The notes beneath the pieces were generated by a model. The model was not told where the DNA came from. It was given only the letters and a program-made list of their open reading frames with translations, and searched no databases. Shown in pieces: positions 34,654 through 43,333 of a stretch of DNA of 64,000 nt; positions within the stretch are counted from its first letter, which is position 1, and each line of letters begins with the position of its first letter. The stretch spans positions 62,001 through 126,000 of the forward strand of contig JACKDW010000019.1 of assembly GCA_020633295.1 (NCBI GenBank), given 5' to 3'. This DNA is from Myxococcales bacterium (GTDB lineage Bacteria > Myxococcota_A > Polyangia > Nannocystales > Nannocystaceae). The translations under genes were made by a program, and so were the position numbers.

Positions 34654-35187
34654 TCAGCCGCCGTGCACGTCCGGCGTGACGACGTCGCCGTGGAGGGGCG
34701 GCGACTCTCGCTCCGTCGCGCAGTCGTCCGCGCGAGCGACGAGCTCCCCGCTCTGATCATCTGCGGCGATGCGCGCCTCGAAGTACAGCGGCTCGCCCGA
34801 GACGAGCTCGCCGTCGCTGGCGACCTCGATGAACACTTCGAAGCAGTTGTCGGTGAAGTCGACGGCCACGCCGGAGAAGTCGAAGCTCCCGTCGACGATC
34901 TCGGCGGAGTACTCGAGGTCGCCGCGCACCTCGTGGAGGATGACGCGCGCGCCGTCTTGGTCGCCCTCGACCGCGCCGAACACGTCGATGTCCTGCTGCG
35001 GCTCGGCGGTCAGGCTCGGCGGCGGGATCGGGATGGAGATGCCGACCGTGCTCGTGACGATCGAGAGCTCGACGGGCTTCGGATCGTGGGCGTTGCAGGC
35101 CAGCGCCGACGCGACGCCGAGCAGTCCGAGCAGGACGCCGGCGAGGGCGAACGGGTGATGCGGTCGCTTGTCAGTGGTGCTCGGCAT
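34654..35187 (-). CDS. Lipoprotein with carbohydrate-binding-like beta domain
   Basis: A 177-residue protein starting at ATG 35187 behind AGGAG. The signal has lipobox ASALAC (Cys31) followed by Asn-Ala. The mature domain (about 140 residues) is beta-rich: LSIVTSTVGISIPIPPP, ARVILHEVRGDLEYSAEI, CFEVFIEVASDGELVSGE. This resembles Ig-like or carboxypeptidase-regulatory folds, but no family is certain. A single disulphide pair is possible between Cys in NCFEV and DDCATE. Confidence 0.72.
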   Translation of the reverse strand: MPSTTDKRPHHPFALAGVLLGLLGVASALACNAHDPKPVELSIVTSTVGISIPIPPPSLTAEPQQDIDVFGAVEGDQDGARVILHEVRGDLEYSAEIVDGSFDFSGVAVDFTDNCFEVFIEVASDGELVSGEPLYFEARIAADDQSGELVARADDCATERESPPLHGDVVTPDVHGG

Positions 35188-35369
35188 GGCGGATATCTCC
35201 TGCAACAGGCTACCAGCGGCGCCCGGTGGTTGAGTGAAGAGCAAGTTTCATACCTCGGACAGCGTCAACGATATTCACGCCCTGGACGATCTACGGAAAA
35301 ACAGCTGCCAACACGGGCGCGGCGTCCTCGGGAATGTGCCAACGAAGTTGGCGCCCCGCGCCTGGCGAC

Positions 35370-35717
35370 TCACTCGCCGTAGACACAACTCAGTACGTCG
35401 TTCCCGAGGAGTTCGCGACGGACGCTCACGCCGTTGGTCCAGCGCAGGGTGACGGCCGCGACGCGATCGTAGCGCCCGTCAAGGTGGGGTTTTATCTCCG
35501 CGCCCGCGAGATCTTCGGCGTGCACGGAGTAGGTCGGCGTCTTCCCGTCGTGCACCCAGCGGTTCGCGCGGCACAGGGCGTCGCGCTCCTGCGAGACCGT
35601 CTCGGCGGCCGTGATGGCGCGCTTGAGGAGGTGCACCCGGACGCGCGGCCCCGCGACCATGACCGCGAGCAGCAGCGCGGCGGTGAGCAGCAGCAGGAGC
35701 GCGCGAGTTCGGTTCAT
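35370..35717 (-). CDS. Small membrane-anchored protein
   Basis: A 115-residue protein from ATG 35717 with one N-terminal transmembrane segment (ALLLLLTAALLLAVMVAG) and no lipobox Cys. The soluble part contains two cysteines (DALCRANRW and LSCVYGE) and basic/aromatic strands (VAAVTLRWTNGVSVRREL). No family is recognised. It is divergent from the selenoprotein candidate at 35816, about 100 bases away. Confidence 0.65.
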   Translation of the reverse strand: MNRTRALLLLLTAALLLAVMVAGPRVRVHLLKRAITAAETVSQERDALCRANRWVHDGKTPTYSVHAEDLAGAEIKPHLDGRYDRVAAVTLRWTNGVSVRRELLGNDVLSCVYGE

Positions 35718-35815
35718 CGTCGACCGCGAGCGTACGCCGGCCGGGCCGACGTCCGCAACGAGGCGACGCGCTGCGTGACTCCCCGGGGCGCCGGCGCTCG
35801 TGTAGAAGTGGCGAG

Positions 35816-36499
35816 ATGCGATCGAACTCGTCATGGCTCCAAGGCGTCGCGCTCACCGTGCTGCTCGCGTGTCAGGGACAGGCTCCCGCGCCGGACGACG
35901 CGCCGGAACCCAGCGCGCCGGCGGTCGCGGACGCGACGCCCGACGCGAAGCCCCCAGGCGAGAAGCACGGCTCGGCCATGGCCGAGGCGGCCGCGAGCGC
36001 GCTCGAGGTGGGCGCGAAGGCGCCCCCGTTCACGCTGCCCGACTCCGAGGGCGGCGAGCTGAGCCTCGACGCCCTGCGCGCGCGCGGGCCGGCGCTGCTC
36101 GTGTTCTACCGGGGTCACTGGTGACCGTTCTGCCGCACGCAGCTCGGGGAGCTGCAGGCGAGGCGGACCGAGCTGGACGCGCGCGGCGTGGGCGTCGCGG
36201 CGATCAGCGTGGATAGCCCGGAGGACAGCCAGCAGCTGCGCGAGCGGCTGTCGCTCGAGTTCCCGCTGCTCACCGACGCGACGCTCGCGACGATCCGCGC
36301 CTACGGTCTCGAGCATGTCGGAAAAGACATGTCGATCCCGGCGACCTTCGTGATCGACCAGGCGGGCGTGGTGCGCTATCGCTACGCTGGCGAGCACCCG
36401 GCCGACCGCCCGGCGCTCGCCGCCGTGCTCGCCGCGCTCGAGACCGCGTCGACGCCGCCCGACGGCCCTCAGACCGACCCGGCGGCCGACGCCGACTGA
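35816..36499 (+). CDS. Peroxiredoxin-like (AhpC/TSA) lipoprotein, candidate selenoprotein (Sec103)
   Basis: One frame runs from ATG 35816 to 36499 interrupted only by TGA at 36122-36124. Read as selenocysteine it gives a 227-residue protein: lipobox LLAC (Cys19), linker, then a thioredoxin-fold domain GAKAPPFTLPDSEGGELSL, LLVFYRGHW-U-PFC-RTQLGELQ and AISVDSPED, with the late strand IPATFVIDQAGVVRYRY. Relatives have Cys at the U position (FYRGHWCPFC), so the TGA falls on the catalytic peroxidatic/redox residue. The domain continues with full conservation after the TGA, which rules out ordinary decay. A GGG-loop hairpin follows (36139-36155). Probably a periplasmic thiol/selenol peroxidase or reductase. 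Confidence 0.85.
36139..36155 (+). promoter_or_regulatory. Candidate bacterial SECIS hairpin of the first selenoprotein
   Basis: A 7-base-pair stem GCAGCTC/GAGCTGC closes a GGG loop (36146-36148) that begins 22 bases after the TGA. A second weaker stem (GCC 36132-36134 with GGC 36157-36159) extends it. Size, G-containing loop and distance fit bacterial SECIS elements read by SelB. Codons here encode QLGELQ, so part of the pairing could come from protein constraint. Confidence 0.6.
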
Positions 36500-36569
36500 C
36501 GACGCACACGCGCTTCGCGCTCGATGCGATTGATCGCGGCTTTGCGACGATTGATGACTTCACCCCAGT

Positions 36570-36589
36570 GGGGGCGCGATCGCGCCCCC
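36570..36589. terminator. 20-base perfect palindrome behind the selenoprotein gene
   Basis: GGGGGCGCGA followed by its exact reverse complement, 70 bases after the stop at 36499. It could fold as a strong hairpin, but no T-run follows, so termination is uncertain. It could equally be a protein-binding palindrome. Confidence 0.4.
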
Positions 36590-36658
36590 GTAATTGCTGT
36601 AGTCGCTTCGAATTCCCGCGATCGCGGCTTGGCACGCCGCGTGCTCTACCGGGGGCGC

Positions 36659-36793
36659 ATGACCCCCGCGAGCCAGACGATCCCCGCCCCGCAGGATGAC
36701 CGCAAACGTGGGCAGCAGCTGTTCTTCTGGGCCAATATGGTGTTCTTGTGTGGGACCTTGGGCCTCGGCCTGCTCCATCTGGCGACGCTGTGA
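36659..36793 (+). CDS. Single-pass membrane microprotein, 44 residues
   Basis: ATG 36659 follows GGGGGC and encodes a short polar N-terminus with DDRKRGQQ and one transmembrane helix LFFWANMVFLCGTLGLGLLHLA, ending at a TGA. No family is recognised. Coding is plausible from the well-formed helix, the upstream purine-rich site and independent placement; it could be a subunit-like microprotein. Confidence 0.5.
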   Translation: MTPASQTIPAPQDDRKRGQQLFFWANMVFLCGTLGLGLLHLATL

Positions 36794-36822
36794 TCGCCGC
36801 CGATGGGGGCTAGTCTCCGCGC

Positions 36823-37221
36823 ATGCAAGCGCTCTCCCCCTCCGCGTCGCCGCGCGCGCTCGCGCTCCTGCTGTCGCTCTCGCTCGTGGGCGCGTGTGAC
36901 AAGCAGCCGGACGACGAGACCACGGTCGACCCCAGCACCACCCAGAGCTCGAGCGGCTCGAGCGGCGCGAGCTCGTCGACCGGCGGCGCGAGCTCGTCGA
37001 CCGGCGGCGCGAGCTCGTCGACCAGCACCAGCACGACGGACGCGAGCTCCGGCGGGACCGTGACCTCGAGCCCGACCACGAGCACGACCGCGCCGACGAC
37101 CGATCCCAGCGCGAGCGACTCGGGCGAGAAGCTCGACCTCCCGTCGGGGCAGACCGACGGCACGAGCGGCAGCGGCGGCGAGACCGATCCGCCGCTCAAG
37201 TTTGACCTCCCGGCGCCGTGA
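36823..37221 (+). CDS. Ser/Thr-rich lipoprotein, low complexity
   Basis: A 132-residue protein with lipobox LSLVGAC (Cys25). The whole mature part is Ser/Thr/Gly/Asp-rich, including three GASSSTG heptads, and ends EKLDLPSGQTDG then KFDLPAP. There is no folded domain. It looks like a free-standing copy of the linkers attached to other lipoproteins in this window; it may be a surface filler or a remnant of a larger gene. Confidence 0.7.
   Translation: MQALSPSASPRALALLLSLSLVGACDKQPDDETTVDPSTTQSSSGSSGASSSTGGASSSTGGASSSTSTSTTDASSGGTVTSSPTTSTTAPTTDPSASDSGEKLDLPSGQTDGTSGSGGETDPPLKFDLPAP
36964..37026. repeat. 21-base tandem repeat within the Ser/Thr-rich lipoprotein gene
   Basis: Three in-frame copies starting GGCGCGAGCTCGTCGACC, encoding the GASSSTG heptads. 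The third copy differs by one base at its end. The repeat keeps frame on copy-number change. Confidence 0.9.
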
Positions 37222-37260
37222 GCTCGCGGCGACCGGCGGGAGCGACTCGGCGCCGCGATT

Positions 37261-37284
37261 CAACATGTCCATCTAGACATGTTG
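37261..37284. promoter_or_regulatory. Perfect 9+9 palindrome between convergent genes
   Basis: CAACATGTC and GACATGTTG flank a 6-base centre, the longest form of the ATGTCY-N4-RGACAT motif. It lies in the 75-base gap where a plus-strand lipoprotein gene and a minus-strand TPR gene end facing each other. There is no start codon for it to control. An A-run follows on the plus strand, so on neither strand is it followed by the T-run of an intrinsic terminator. Confidence 0.55.
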
Positions 37285-37296
37285 AAAAACCGCGGC

Positions 37297-39522
37297 TCAC
37301 GACGCGGTGCGCCGCAGCCAGCGCTCGACGTCTTGATGGTGCTGCGCGAAGCGGGCGCCGGCCTCGGCGAAGCCGGCCTCGGCCTGCTCGGCCAGCGCAC
37401 GCGCCCGCGCACGCGCGTCGTCGTCGCCGCCGGCGTCCCACAGCGCGCGCGCGAGCAAGAAGCGGTGCGAGGCGAGCTCCTCGGCGGGCGTGCGGCGATC
37501 CTCCTGCAGCGCGAGGCCCTGCTCGAGCGGCGCGATCGCGTCCGCCGGGCGCCCGCGGGCGACGAGCAGCTTGCCCAGCGTCGTCAGGTTCTTGACCACG
37601 AGCGGGTGGTCGGGGCGCAGCGCCTGCTCGCGGATCGCCAGCGCGTGGCGGTAGTGGGCCTCGGCCGCGCCGAGCCGCCCGAGGTCCTTGTGGATGTTGC
37701 CGAGGTTGAACAGCGCGACCGCGACCTCGGGGTGCTCGTCGCCGAAGTGGGCGCGCATGAGCCCGAGCGCGCGCTCGTAGTGCTCGCGCGCCCGCTCGAG
37801 CTCGCCGCGATCGCGGGCGACGTTGCCGAGCCCGATCAGCGGGCCCTTGAGGTCCGGGTCCTCGGGCCCGAGCGCGCCCTCGAGCAGCGTGAGCGCGCGG
37901 CGGAAGTGCTGCTCGGCCTGCTCGAGCTCGCCGAGCCGGCCGTGGACGTTGGCGAGGTCGTGCAGCGCGTGGGCCAGCGCCCGGTCGTCGTCCCCCTGCT
38001 CCTCCTGGATCGCGAGCGCGCGGGCGAGCTGCTCGCGCGCCTCCACGAGCTCGCCGCGCTCGCGCGCGATGTTGCCGAGGTTGGCGAGCGGCGAGACGAG
38101 GCGCAGGTTGTCGGGCCCGAAGCTGCGGCTGTAGAGCTCGAGCGCCCGCGCCGAGCACTCGCGGGCGCGGCTGAAGCTGCCGAGCTTGCGCGTCACGAGC
38201 CCGAGGTTGTCGAGCGTGGGCGCCAGGCGCGGGTCGTCGGGCCCGAGGCGCTGCTCCTGCAGCTCGAGCGCGTGCTCGAGGTCGGCCTGCGCCTCGACGT
38301 ACTGCCCCTGGCGCTGGTGCGCGAGGCCGAGGTTGTTGAGCGCCAGCGCGAGCACCGGGTGCTGCTCGCCGTAGTCCATGATGTAGCGGTCGCGCGCGCG
38401 CGCGAGCAGCTCGCTCGCGTCGTCGTGGCGCCCCTGCCGGATCAACACGGTGCCGAGGTGGTTCATGATCGCCGAGACCGCGGGCGTCGTGAGCCCGTCG
38501 GCCCGCGGCATCGCGTGCAGCGCGAGCGCGGCGCGGTAGGCCGCCTCCGCGGACCGGTGGTCGCCGGCCGCCTCGAGCAGCAGCGCGCGGGTCCGAGCAG
38601 CATGGCGCGCTCGGGTCGCGCGGCCTCGCCGGAGCTCGCCGAGCCTCGCCGGTCTCCGCCAGCGCGCCGTCGACGAGCGCGCGCGCGCTGGCGCGACGCG
38701 CCGCTGGTGCAGCCTGACGACGCGCGCGCGCGCGTTCTTGAGCGCGATGATCCGGTAGCGGTCGTTGAGCGTCCAGGCGCTGCGCTCGGCGAGCTCTAGC
38801 TGCTCGAGCCCCGCGGCCGCGTCGCCCGTGTCGGCGAGCAAGCCGCCGAGCAGGCTGCGGGCGTCGACGGCGAGCGCCGCGAGCTCGCCCTGCTCCCCCG
38901 ACGCGCCGCCGCCGTCGGCCGCCGCGATCGCGTCCGCGGCCGCGCGCGCGCGGTCGATCCCCGCCCAGACCTGCCCCGTGAGCGCGAGCGCCCGCGCGTC
39001 CTCGACCTGCGCCCGCAGCTCGTCGAGCGCCGGCGCCCGCAGCCCCGTGAACTCACCGTGGGCGCGCGCGCAGTCGCTGGCGGGCTCGAGCGCCGCCGCG
39101 GCGTCGACGGCGAAGTCGATGGACTCGTCGCCGAGCTCGCGCAGCGCCGCGACGATCGAGCGATAGCGCTGGGCTCGCGTCGCCATGCAGGCGCGGACCG
39201 CCGGCTGCGGATCACACACGCGCGCCCGCGCCCGCCGCCAGTCCTCGTGGAAGGCGGTGAGCCGGACGTCGACGCGGGTCCAGAGATCCTCGGCGTGGGC
39301 GCGACCTGTCTGTGTGAACACCTCGTGGAGCGCGGCGCGCTCGTCCGCGCCCCACGGGCCGGGCGCGAGCTGCACCGCGGGATCACAGGCGTCCGCGCGC
39401 CTCGCCGGCGCGCTCGCGCGGTCACAGGCGCCCGCGCTCGCGACCAGCGCGACCGTCACGAGCGCGACGAGGTCGCCGCGGCGGCCGCCGCCCGGCGTCC
39501 GCTCTCGATTCCAGGGCTCCAC
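37297..39522 (-). CDS. TPR lipoprotein resembling the C-terminal half of TPR-linked Ser/Thr kinases (short out-of-frame stretch)
   Basis: A 741-residue protein with lipobox ASAGAC (Cys33). The segment after it (CDPAVQLAPGPWGADERAAL, then DWRRARARVCDP) and a following series of kinesin-light-chain-like TPRs (ALAIQEEQGDDDRALAHAL; YERALGLMRAHFGDEHPEVA; HYRHALAIREQALRPDHPLV) resemble regions that in related bacteria usually sit behind a kinase domain. Here there is no kinase domain in the same chain; a kinase is encoded just upstream. Between about 38590 and 38720 the translation loses TPR character and regains it, which indicates two compensating indels. Confidence 0.8.
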   Translation of the reverse strand: MEPWNRERTPGGGRRGDLVALVTVALVASAGACDRASAPARRADACDPAVQLAPGPWGADERAALHEVFTQTGRAHAEDLWTRVDVRLTAFHEDWRRARARVCDPQPAVRACMATRAQRYRSIVAALRELGDESIDFAVDAAAALEPASDCARAHGEFTGLRAPALDELRAQVEDARALALTGQVWAGIDRARAAADAIAAADGGGASGEQGELAALAVDARSLLGGLLADTGDAAAGLEQLELAERSAWTLNDRYRIIALKNARARVVRLHQRRVAPARARSSTARWRRPARLGELRRGRATRARHAARTRALLLEAAGDHRSAEAAYRAALALHAMPRADGLTTPAVSAIMNHLGTVLIRQGRHDDASELLARARDRYIMDYGEQHPVLALALNNLGLAHQRQGQYVEAQADLEHALELQEQRLGPDDPRLAPTLDNLGLVTRKLGSFSRARECSARALELYSRSFGPDNLRLVSPLANLGNIARERGELVEAREQLARALAIQEEQGDDDRALAHALHDLANVHGRLGELEQAEQHFRRALTLLEGALGPEDPDLKGPLIGLGNVARDRGELERAREHYERALGLMRAHFGDEHPEVAVALFNLGNIHKDLGRLGAAEAHYRHALAIREQALRPDHPLVVKNLTTLGKLLVARGRPADAIAPLEQGLALQEDRRTPAEELASHRFLLARALWDAGGDDDARARARALAEQAEAGFAEAGARFAQHHQDVERWLRRTAS

Positions 39523-39620
39523 CGGCGCCCATCACCGTACCGCGGAACGCCGCGCGCGTCACTCGGGCGCGACGCTCGCCGCCGCCGGGCGCCCGGCCGC
39601 GCGGCCTCGAGCGCGACGGC

Positions 39621-41168
39621 TCAACCGTCGCTCGGCGCCTCCATCCCCTTGATCAGGGCCTTGTGCGCGTCGCTGAGGCACTCGCTGCACTGCGCCGACT
39701 TCTTGTCCTTGGTGCACTTGCGGCTCTCCGCCATCAGCCGCTTGAGCACCGGGATGCCGCGGGGGTCGCCGAGCTTGATCAGGCGCTCGACCGACTCGTT
39801 CAGCGCCTCGCAGTCGCCGGCGATCATGATCGACGCGCCGTAGCGAGCGAAGCTCGGCACCTCATCAGCTGGCTCATGGGCCAGGATGGTCGCGGCCGCC
39901 TTCTCGCGCGCCGACGAGCTCGTGCCGGACGACAGCGTCTTGACGTCCTCGGCGATCGCGGCGGGCACCGGCTCCCCGCCCCCGCCCCCGCCGCACTGCA
40001 GCGCGATCCCGAGGGACAGCGGGACGACGAGCAGCGTCGCGATGAGCAGGTAGGTCAAGATCTTGCGCGTCGCCGGGTCGCTGCGGATCTGCTCGGCCGC
40101 GAGCGCCAGCGTGCCCTGCTGCGGCGCGCGCGGGGTGTTCTCGGCCATCGCGGTCAGCGGCTTGACGCCCGTGGTGCCGGACATCTGCGCGCCCGCGCCA
40201 CCGCTGAGCGCGAGCTCCTCCAGCAGCTTGCGCACCGGCTCCGCGCTGTGCGGGCGATCCTCGGGCTTCTGCGCGACCAGCTGCGCGACCAGCTTCACGA
40301 GCGCGTCGGGCACCTGGTTGGCCTGCTCGCCCTGCAGCGTCGGCACCGCCTGACCGAGCTGCTTCGAGAACAGCTCGGTGTAGCTGTCGGCGCGCCACAG
40401 CGGCGTCCCGGTGATGCACTCCCACAGGATCACGCCGAGCGCGTAGAGGTCGGCGCGCGCGTCGACCGAGCCGCCGGTGATCTGTTCGGGCGCCATGTAG
40501 CCCGGGGTGCCGACGAGCGCGCCCTGTCGGGTCAGCGCCTCGATGCTGATGCCCTTGTTCTCGAGCTGGTCGCCCTGGATGATGCGCGCGAGCCCGAAGT
40601 CGAGGACGCGCGCGTGCAGGCGGCCGCTCGAGCGGACCTCGACGAGGATGTTGTCCGGCTTGAGGTCGCGGTGGACGATGCCGATGGCGTGGGCGGCGAC
40701 CATCGCGTCGGCGAGCTGCGCGCCGAGCGAGCAGACCTGCGGCCACGGCAGCGCGCCGTGGGAGTCCATGATGTTCGCCAGGCTCTGCCCCGGCGCGAGC
40801 TGGAGCACGAGGTAGGCGCCGCCCTCGGGCAGCAGGCCGTAGTCGATCGCGCTGACGATGTGCGGGTTCTCGAGCTGCGCGGTGGTCATGGCCTCGCGCT
40901 CGAACCGCGACGCGAACACGTTCTCGTCGGCGTACTCCTTGCGGATGATCTTGAACGCGACGTCCTTCTTCAGCTTGAGCTGCTCGGCGATAAACACCGC
41001 CCCCATGCCGCCCGCGCCGAGCAGGCGGACCACGCGGTAGCGGTTGTCGACGACGCGCCCGATCCAGGCGTCGAGGACTTCCTTCGACAGCGCCTGCACG
41101 TGCATCGCCTGGGCCTTGGCGACCTTCGCGGGCTTCGCGGGGGGGCTTTGCTCCGGCTGCGCGGACAT
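39621..41168 (-). CDS. Transmembrane Ser/Thr protein kinase (Pkn type)
   Basis: A 515-residue protein. The kinase domain (about residues 43-320) has the glycine loop LLGAGGMGAVF, catalytic Lys73 (VAFKII), HRDLKPDN (166-173), DFG (190-192) and GTPGYMAPEQ, so it should be active. A transmembrane helix follows (ILTYLLIATLLVVPLSLGIA, about 373-392), then a Gly6 stretch and a ~120-residue extracytoplasmic domain with four spaced cysteines (GDCEAL, RKCTKD, AQCSEC). This arrangement suits sensing across the membrane. The adjacent TPR lipoprotein is on the same strand about 100 bases downstream and may be a partner. Confidence 0.92.
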   Translation of the reverse strand: MSAQPEQSPPAKPAKVAKAQAMHVQALSKEVLDAWIGRVVDNRYRVVRLLGAGGMGAVFIAEQLKLKKDVAFKIIRKEYADENVFASRFEREAMTTAQLENPHIVSAIDYGLLPEGGAYLVLQLAPGQSLANIMDSHGALPWPQVCSLGAQLADAMVAAHAIGIVHRDLKPDNILVEVRSSGRLHARVLDFGLARIIQGDQLENKGISIEALTRQGALVGTPGYMAPEQITGGSVDARADLYALGVILWECITGTPLWRADSYTELFSKQLGQAVPTLQGEQANQVPDALVKLVAQLVAQKPEDRPHSAEPVRKLLEELALSGGAGAQMSGTTGVKPLTAMAENTPRAPQQGTLALAAEQIRSDPATRKILTYLLIATLLVVPLSLGIALQCGGGGGGEPVPAAIAEDVKTLSSGTSSSAREKAAATILAHEPADEVPSFARYGASIMIAGDCEALNESVERLIKLGDPRGIPVLKRLMAESRKCTKDKKSAQCSECLSDAHKALIKGMEAPSDG

Positions 41169-41332
41169 GACCATCGGGTCCGCTGCGAGTGTACCTCAAA
41201 GGGGCGGGCCGCGAGCGCGTCGGCGGGCGGCCGCGAGCGCCCTTCAGCCCGCGTTGAGGGCCGTGTCGCGCGCGTGTTGCTGCTATCGTCGTCGTGCGCC
41301 GGGGGCCGAGGGCCCCACGGCTTGGAGCGCGC

Positions 41333-42265
41333 GTGCAGCCAGCGATCCTCGTTCTCGGCCCTGGGGGCCGCTATCGGCTCATTCGCCCGATCGCGCACGG
41401 GGCCCACGCGGCTGTGCTGCTCGCGCGCCCCGAGCACGGCGGCCCGGCGCGCTGCGTGAAGCGCTTTCACGACGGCCTCGCGATGTACGACGGGCTGCTG
41501 GAGGAGATCCACGCGGCCTTCAGAACGCGCGCCCGTGCCGGAGGCCCCGGGCTGGGTGCGGCGCGAGCGTGCCCTGCTGCTGGATCGCGCGGGCGCGCCG
41601 ACGCTCGTCGTGCCCATGGACCACGTCGACGGCGGCACGCTCGCGCGGCTCCTCGCGCGGCTCCTCGCGCGCGGTCGCGGCTCGTCGACCGGGCTCGCGC
41701 TGCACGTCGCCGACGGCGTCCTCGGCGCGCTCGCCGGTTTCGACCGCGCGGAACCAGGCGCCGTCTACCAGGCGCTCGAGTCGTCGCACGCTGCTGCTGT
41801 CGCGCGACGGGCTCGTCGCGCTCCCGAGCGCGCGCGCCAGCCCGATCATCCACGGCCGCGGGGCGCGCGATACTGTCGCGGGCCGCTCTCGGTGCTGCTC
41901 CGCCCTCGCTCACTTCGCGCCGGAGCAGGTGCGCGGCCTCCCGCTCGACGCGCGCGCGCGACCTGCACGCGGCGGGCGTGCTGATCTTCGCGCTGCTCGC
42001 CGGTCAGCACCTACGCGCGCGCGGGGAACCTGTTCGAGACCGCGCGCGATATCGTCGACGGCGCCGCCCGGCGCTCGTCGAGCTCGCGCCCGAGCTGCCG
42101 CGCCGGGTCATCGCGCTGGTCGAGCGCCTGCTCGCGCGCGAGCCGGAACGCCGCCCGCGCTCGGCCGCCGAGGCCTGCGCCGAGCTGCGCGCGGCGGGGA
42201 CATGGTCCAACGGTCAGGAGCTACTCGCGGCCGAGGTCCGCGCGCTCGCGCCGAGCGCCCCGTGA
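41333..42265 (+). pseudogene. Divergent kinase-like gene (possible pseudokinase) with several frameshifts
   Basis: Pieces in different frames join into a kinase-like protein. The N-lobe is ILVLGPGGRYRLIRPIAHG and LLARPEHGGPARCVKRF. Then come VVPMDHVDGGTLARLL, LLLSRDGLVALPSARA and APEQVRG (in a displaced frame), with VIALVERLLAREPERRP at the end. The catalytic loop that should precede NVLLSRDG lacks HRD (it reads GAVYQALESSH) and DFG is replaced by PSARAS. At least three indels break the frame. Either a damaged pseudokinase gene or a pseudokinase in poor-quality sequence. It diverges from the active kinase gene at 41168. Confidence 0.6.
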
Positions 42266-42275
42266 TCGCGCGGGC

Positions 42276-43232
42276 TCAGGCGAAGCCGGCCGTGCCCGCG
42301 CCGCAGATCAGCACGCACACCCGCTCGCCCGGGCGCGTCGCGACGGCGCCGGTCATCAGCGCCGCGATCCCGGCCGCCGCCGAGAGTTTCCGCGGCCACG
42401 CCGAGCTTCGTCCCACAGCCAGCGAGCGGCGCGCTGCATGTCGTCGTCGGAGACCAGCGCGATGGACTCGACGTGCGCGGCGATCAGCTCGGAGGTTCAG
42501 CGCCTCGCTTCGACGCGGCGCCAGGGTGTTCGCCCGCGTCTCGATCGCCGGAGCTCGACCAGCGCGCCGGCGGCGAGCGAGCGAGCGCTGCAGCGTCGGC
42601 GCGCCCACGGGCTCGACGCCGATCACCCGGATCGACGGCCTGCGCGCGCGCGCGGCGCGGCCACGCCGGCGATCAGCCCGCCGCCGCCGATCGCGATGAC
42701 GAGCGTGTCGACGTCGGGCACGTCCTCGAGGATCTCGAGCGCGATCGTCCCCTGCCCCGCGATCACGGCCGGCGGCGCGAAGGGGTGGATGTACGGGGAG
42801 CCCGCGCCGGGCCGCGACCTCGAGCGCGGCCGCGTTGGCGTCGTCCCAGACCTCGCCGTGGACCTCGACCTCGGCGCCCCAGCGGCGCAGCTTCTCGATC
42901 TTGTCGGCCGGGGTGCTGCGCGGCACGAAGATCGTCACGGGCGCTCGGGCCACGCGACCGACCGCCGCCACGCCGAGGCCGTGGTTCCCGCCCGAGGCGG
43001 TGATGAGCCGCGCGCGAGCCTCGGCGCGAGGCCGCGCGCGTAGTTGAGCGCGCCGCGGACCTTGAAGGACCCTGAGAGCTGGAGGTTCTCGAGCTTGAGG
43101 AACAGCTCGAGCGGCTCGACCGACGACGCGGCGGCGCGCAGCGGCGCGCGGCGGGGCCGACGCGCACGGTCGGCGTCCGGCGGATCGCGCCCGCGAGCGC
43201 GCGGCGGCCTCCTCGATCATCGCCAGGGTCAC
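42276..43232 (-). pseudogene. Threonine/serine dehydratase-like PLP enzyme, frameshifted
   Basis: Fragments of one gene lie in different frames: VTLAMIEEAA at the start, SGSFKVRGALNY with the PLP Lys, ITASGGNHGLGVAAVGR (phosphate-binding loop), VTIFVPRSTPADKIEKLRRWG, WDDANAAALEVAARRG, RVIGVEPVGAPTL and ICGAGTAGFA at the end. This is the fold-type II threonine ammonia-lyase/serine dehydratase family. Several indels interrupt the frame, and the protein would be ~320 residues if repaired. Active-site residues are preserved, so the breaks look recent or artificial. Confidence 0.75.
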
Positions 43233-43333
43233 CGAGGAGCGCTGCTGCACAGCACGGTGCCTACCCCAGCCGGCGCCCGCCGGCAAGCGCCGCGGTCCCC
43301 TGGTTTTCGTGCCACAGTGGCCCGCACGTCGCG

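Noticed and set aside
36122..36124. Stop codon as a simple nonsense mutation
   Set aside because: The downstream half is fully conserved and the same TGA recurs at the same catalytic position in an independent gene (54836), with matching hairpins. Decay would not do this twice.
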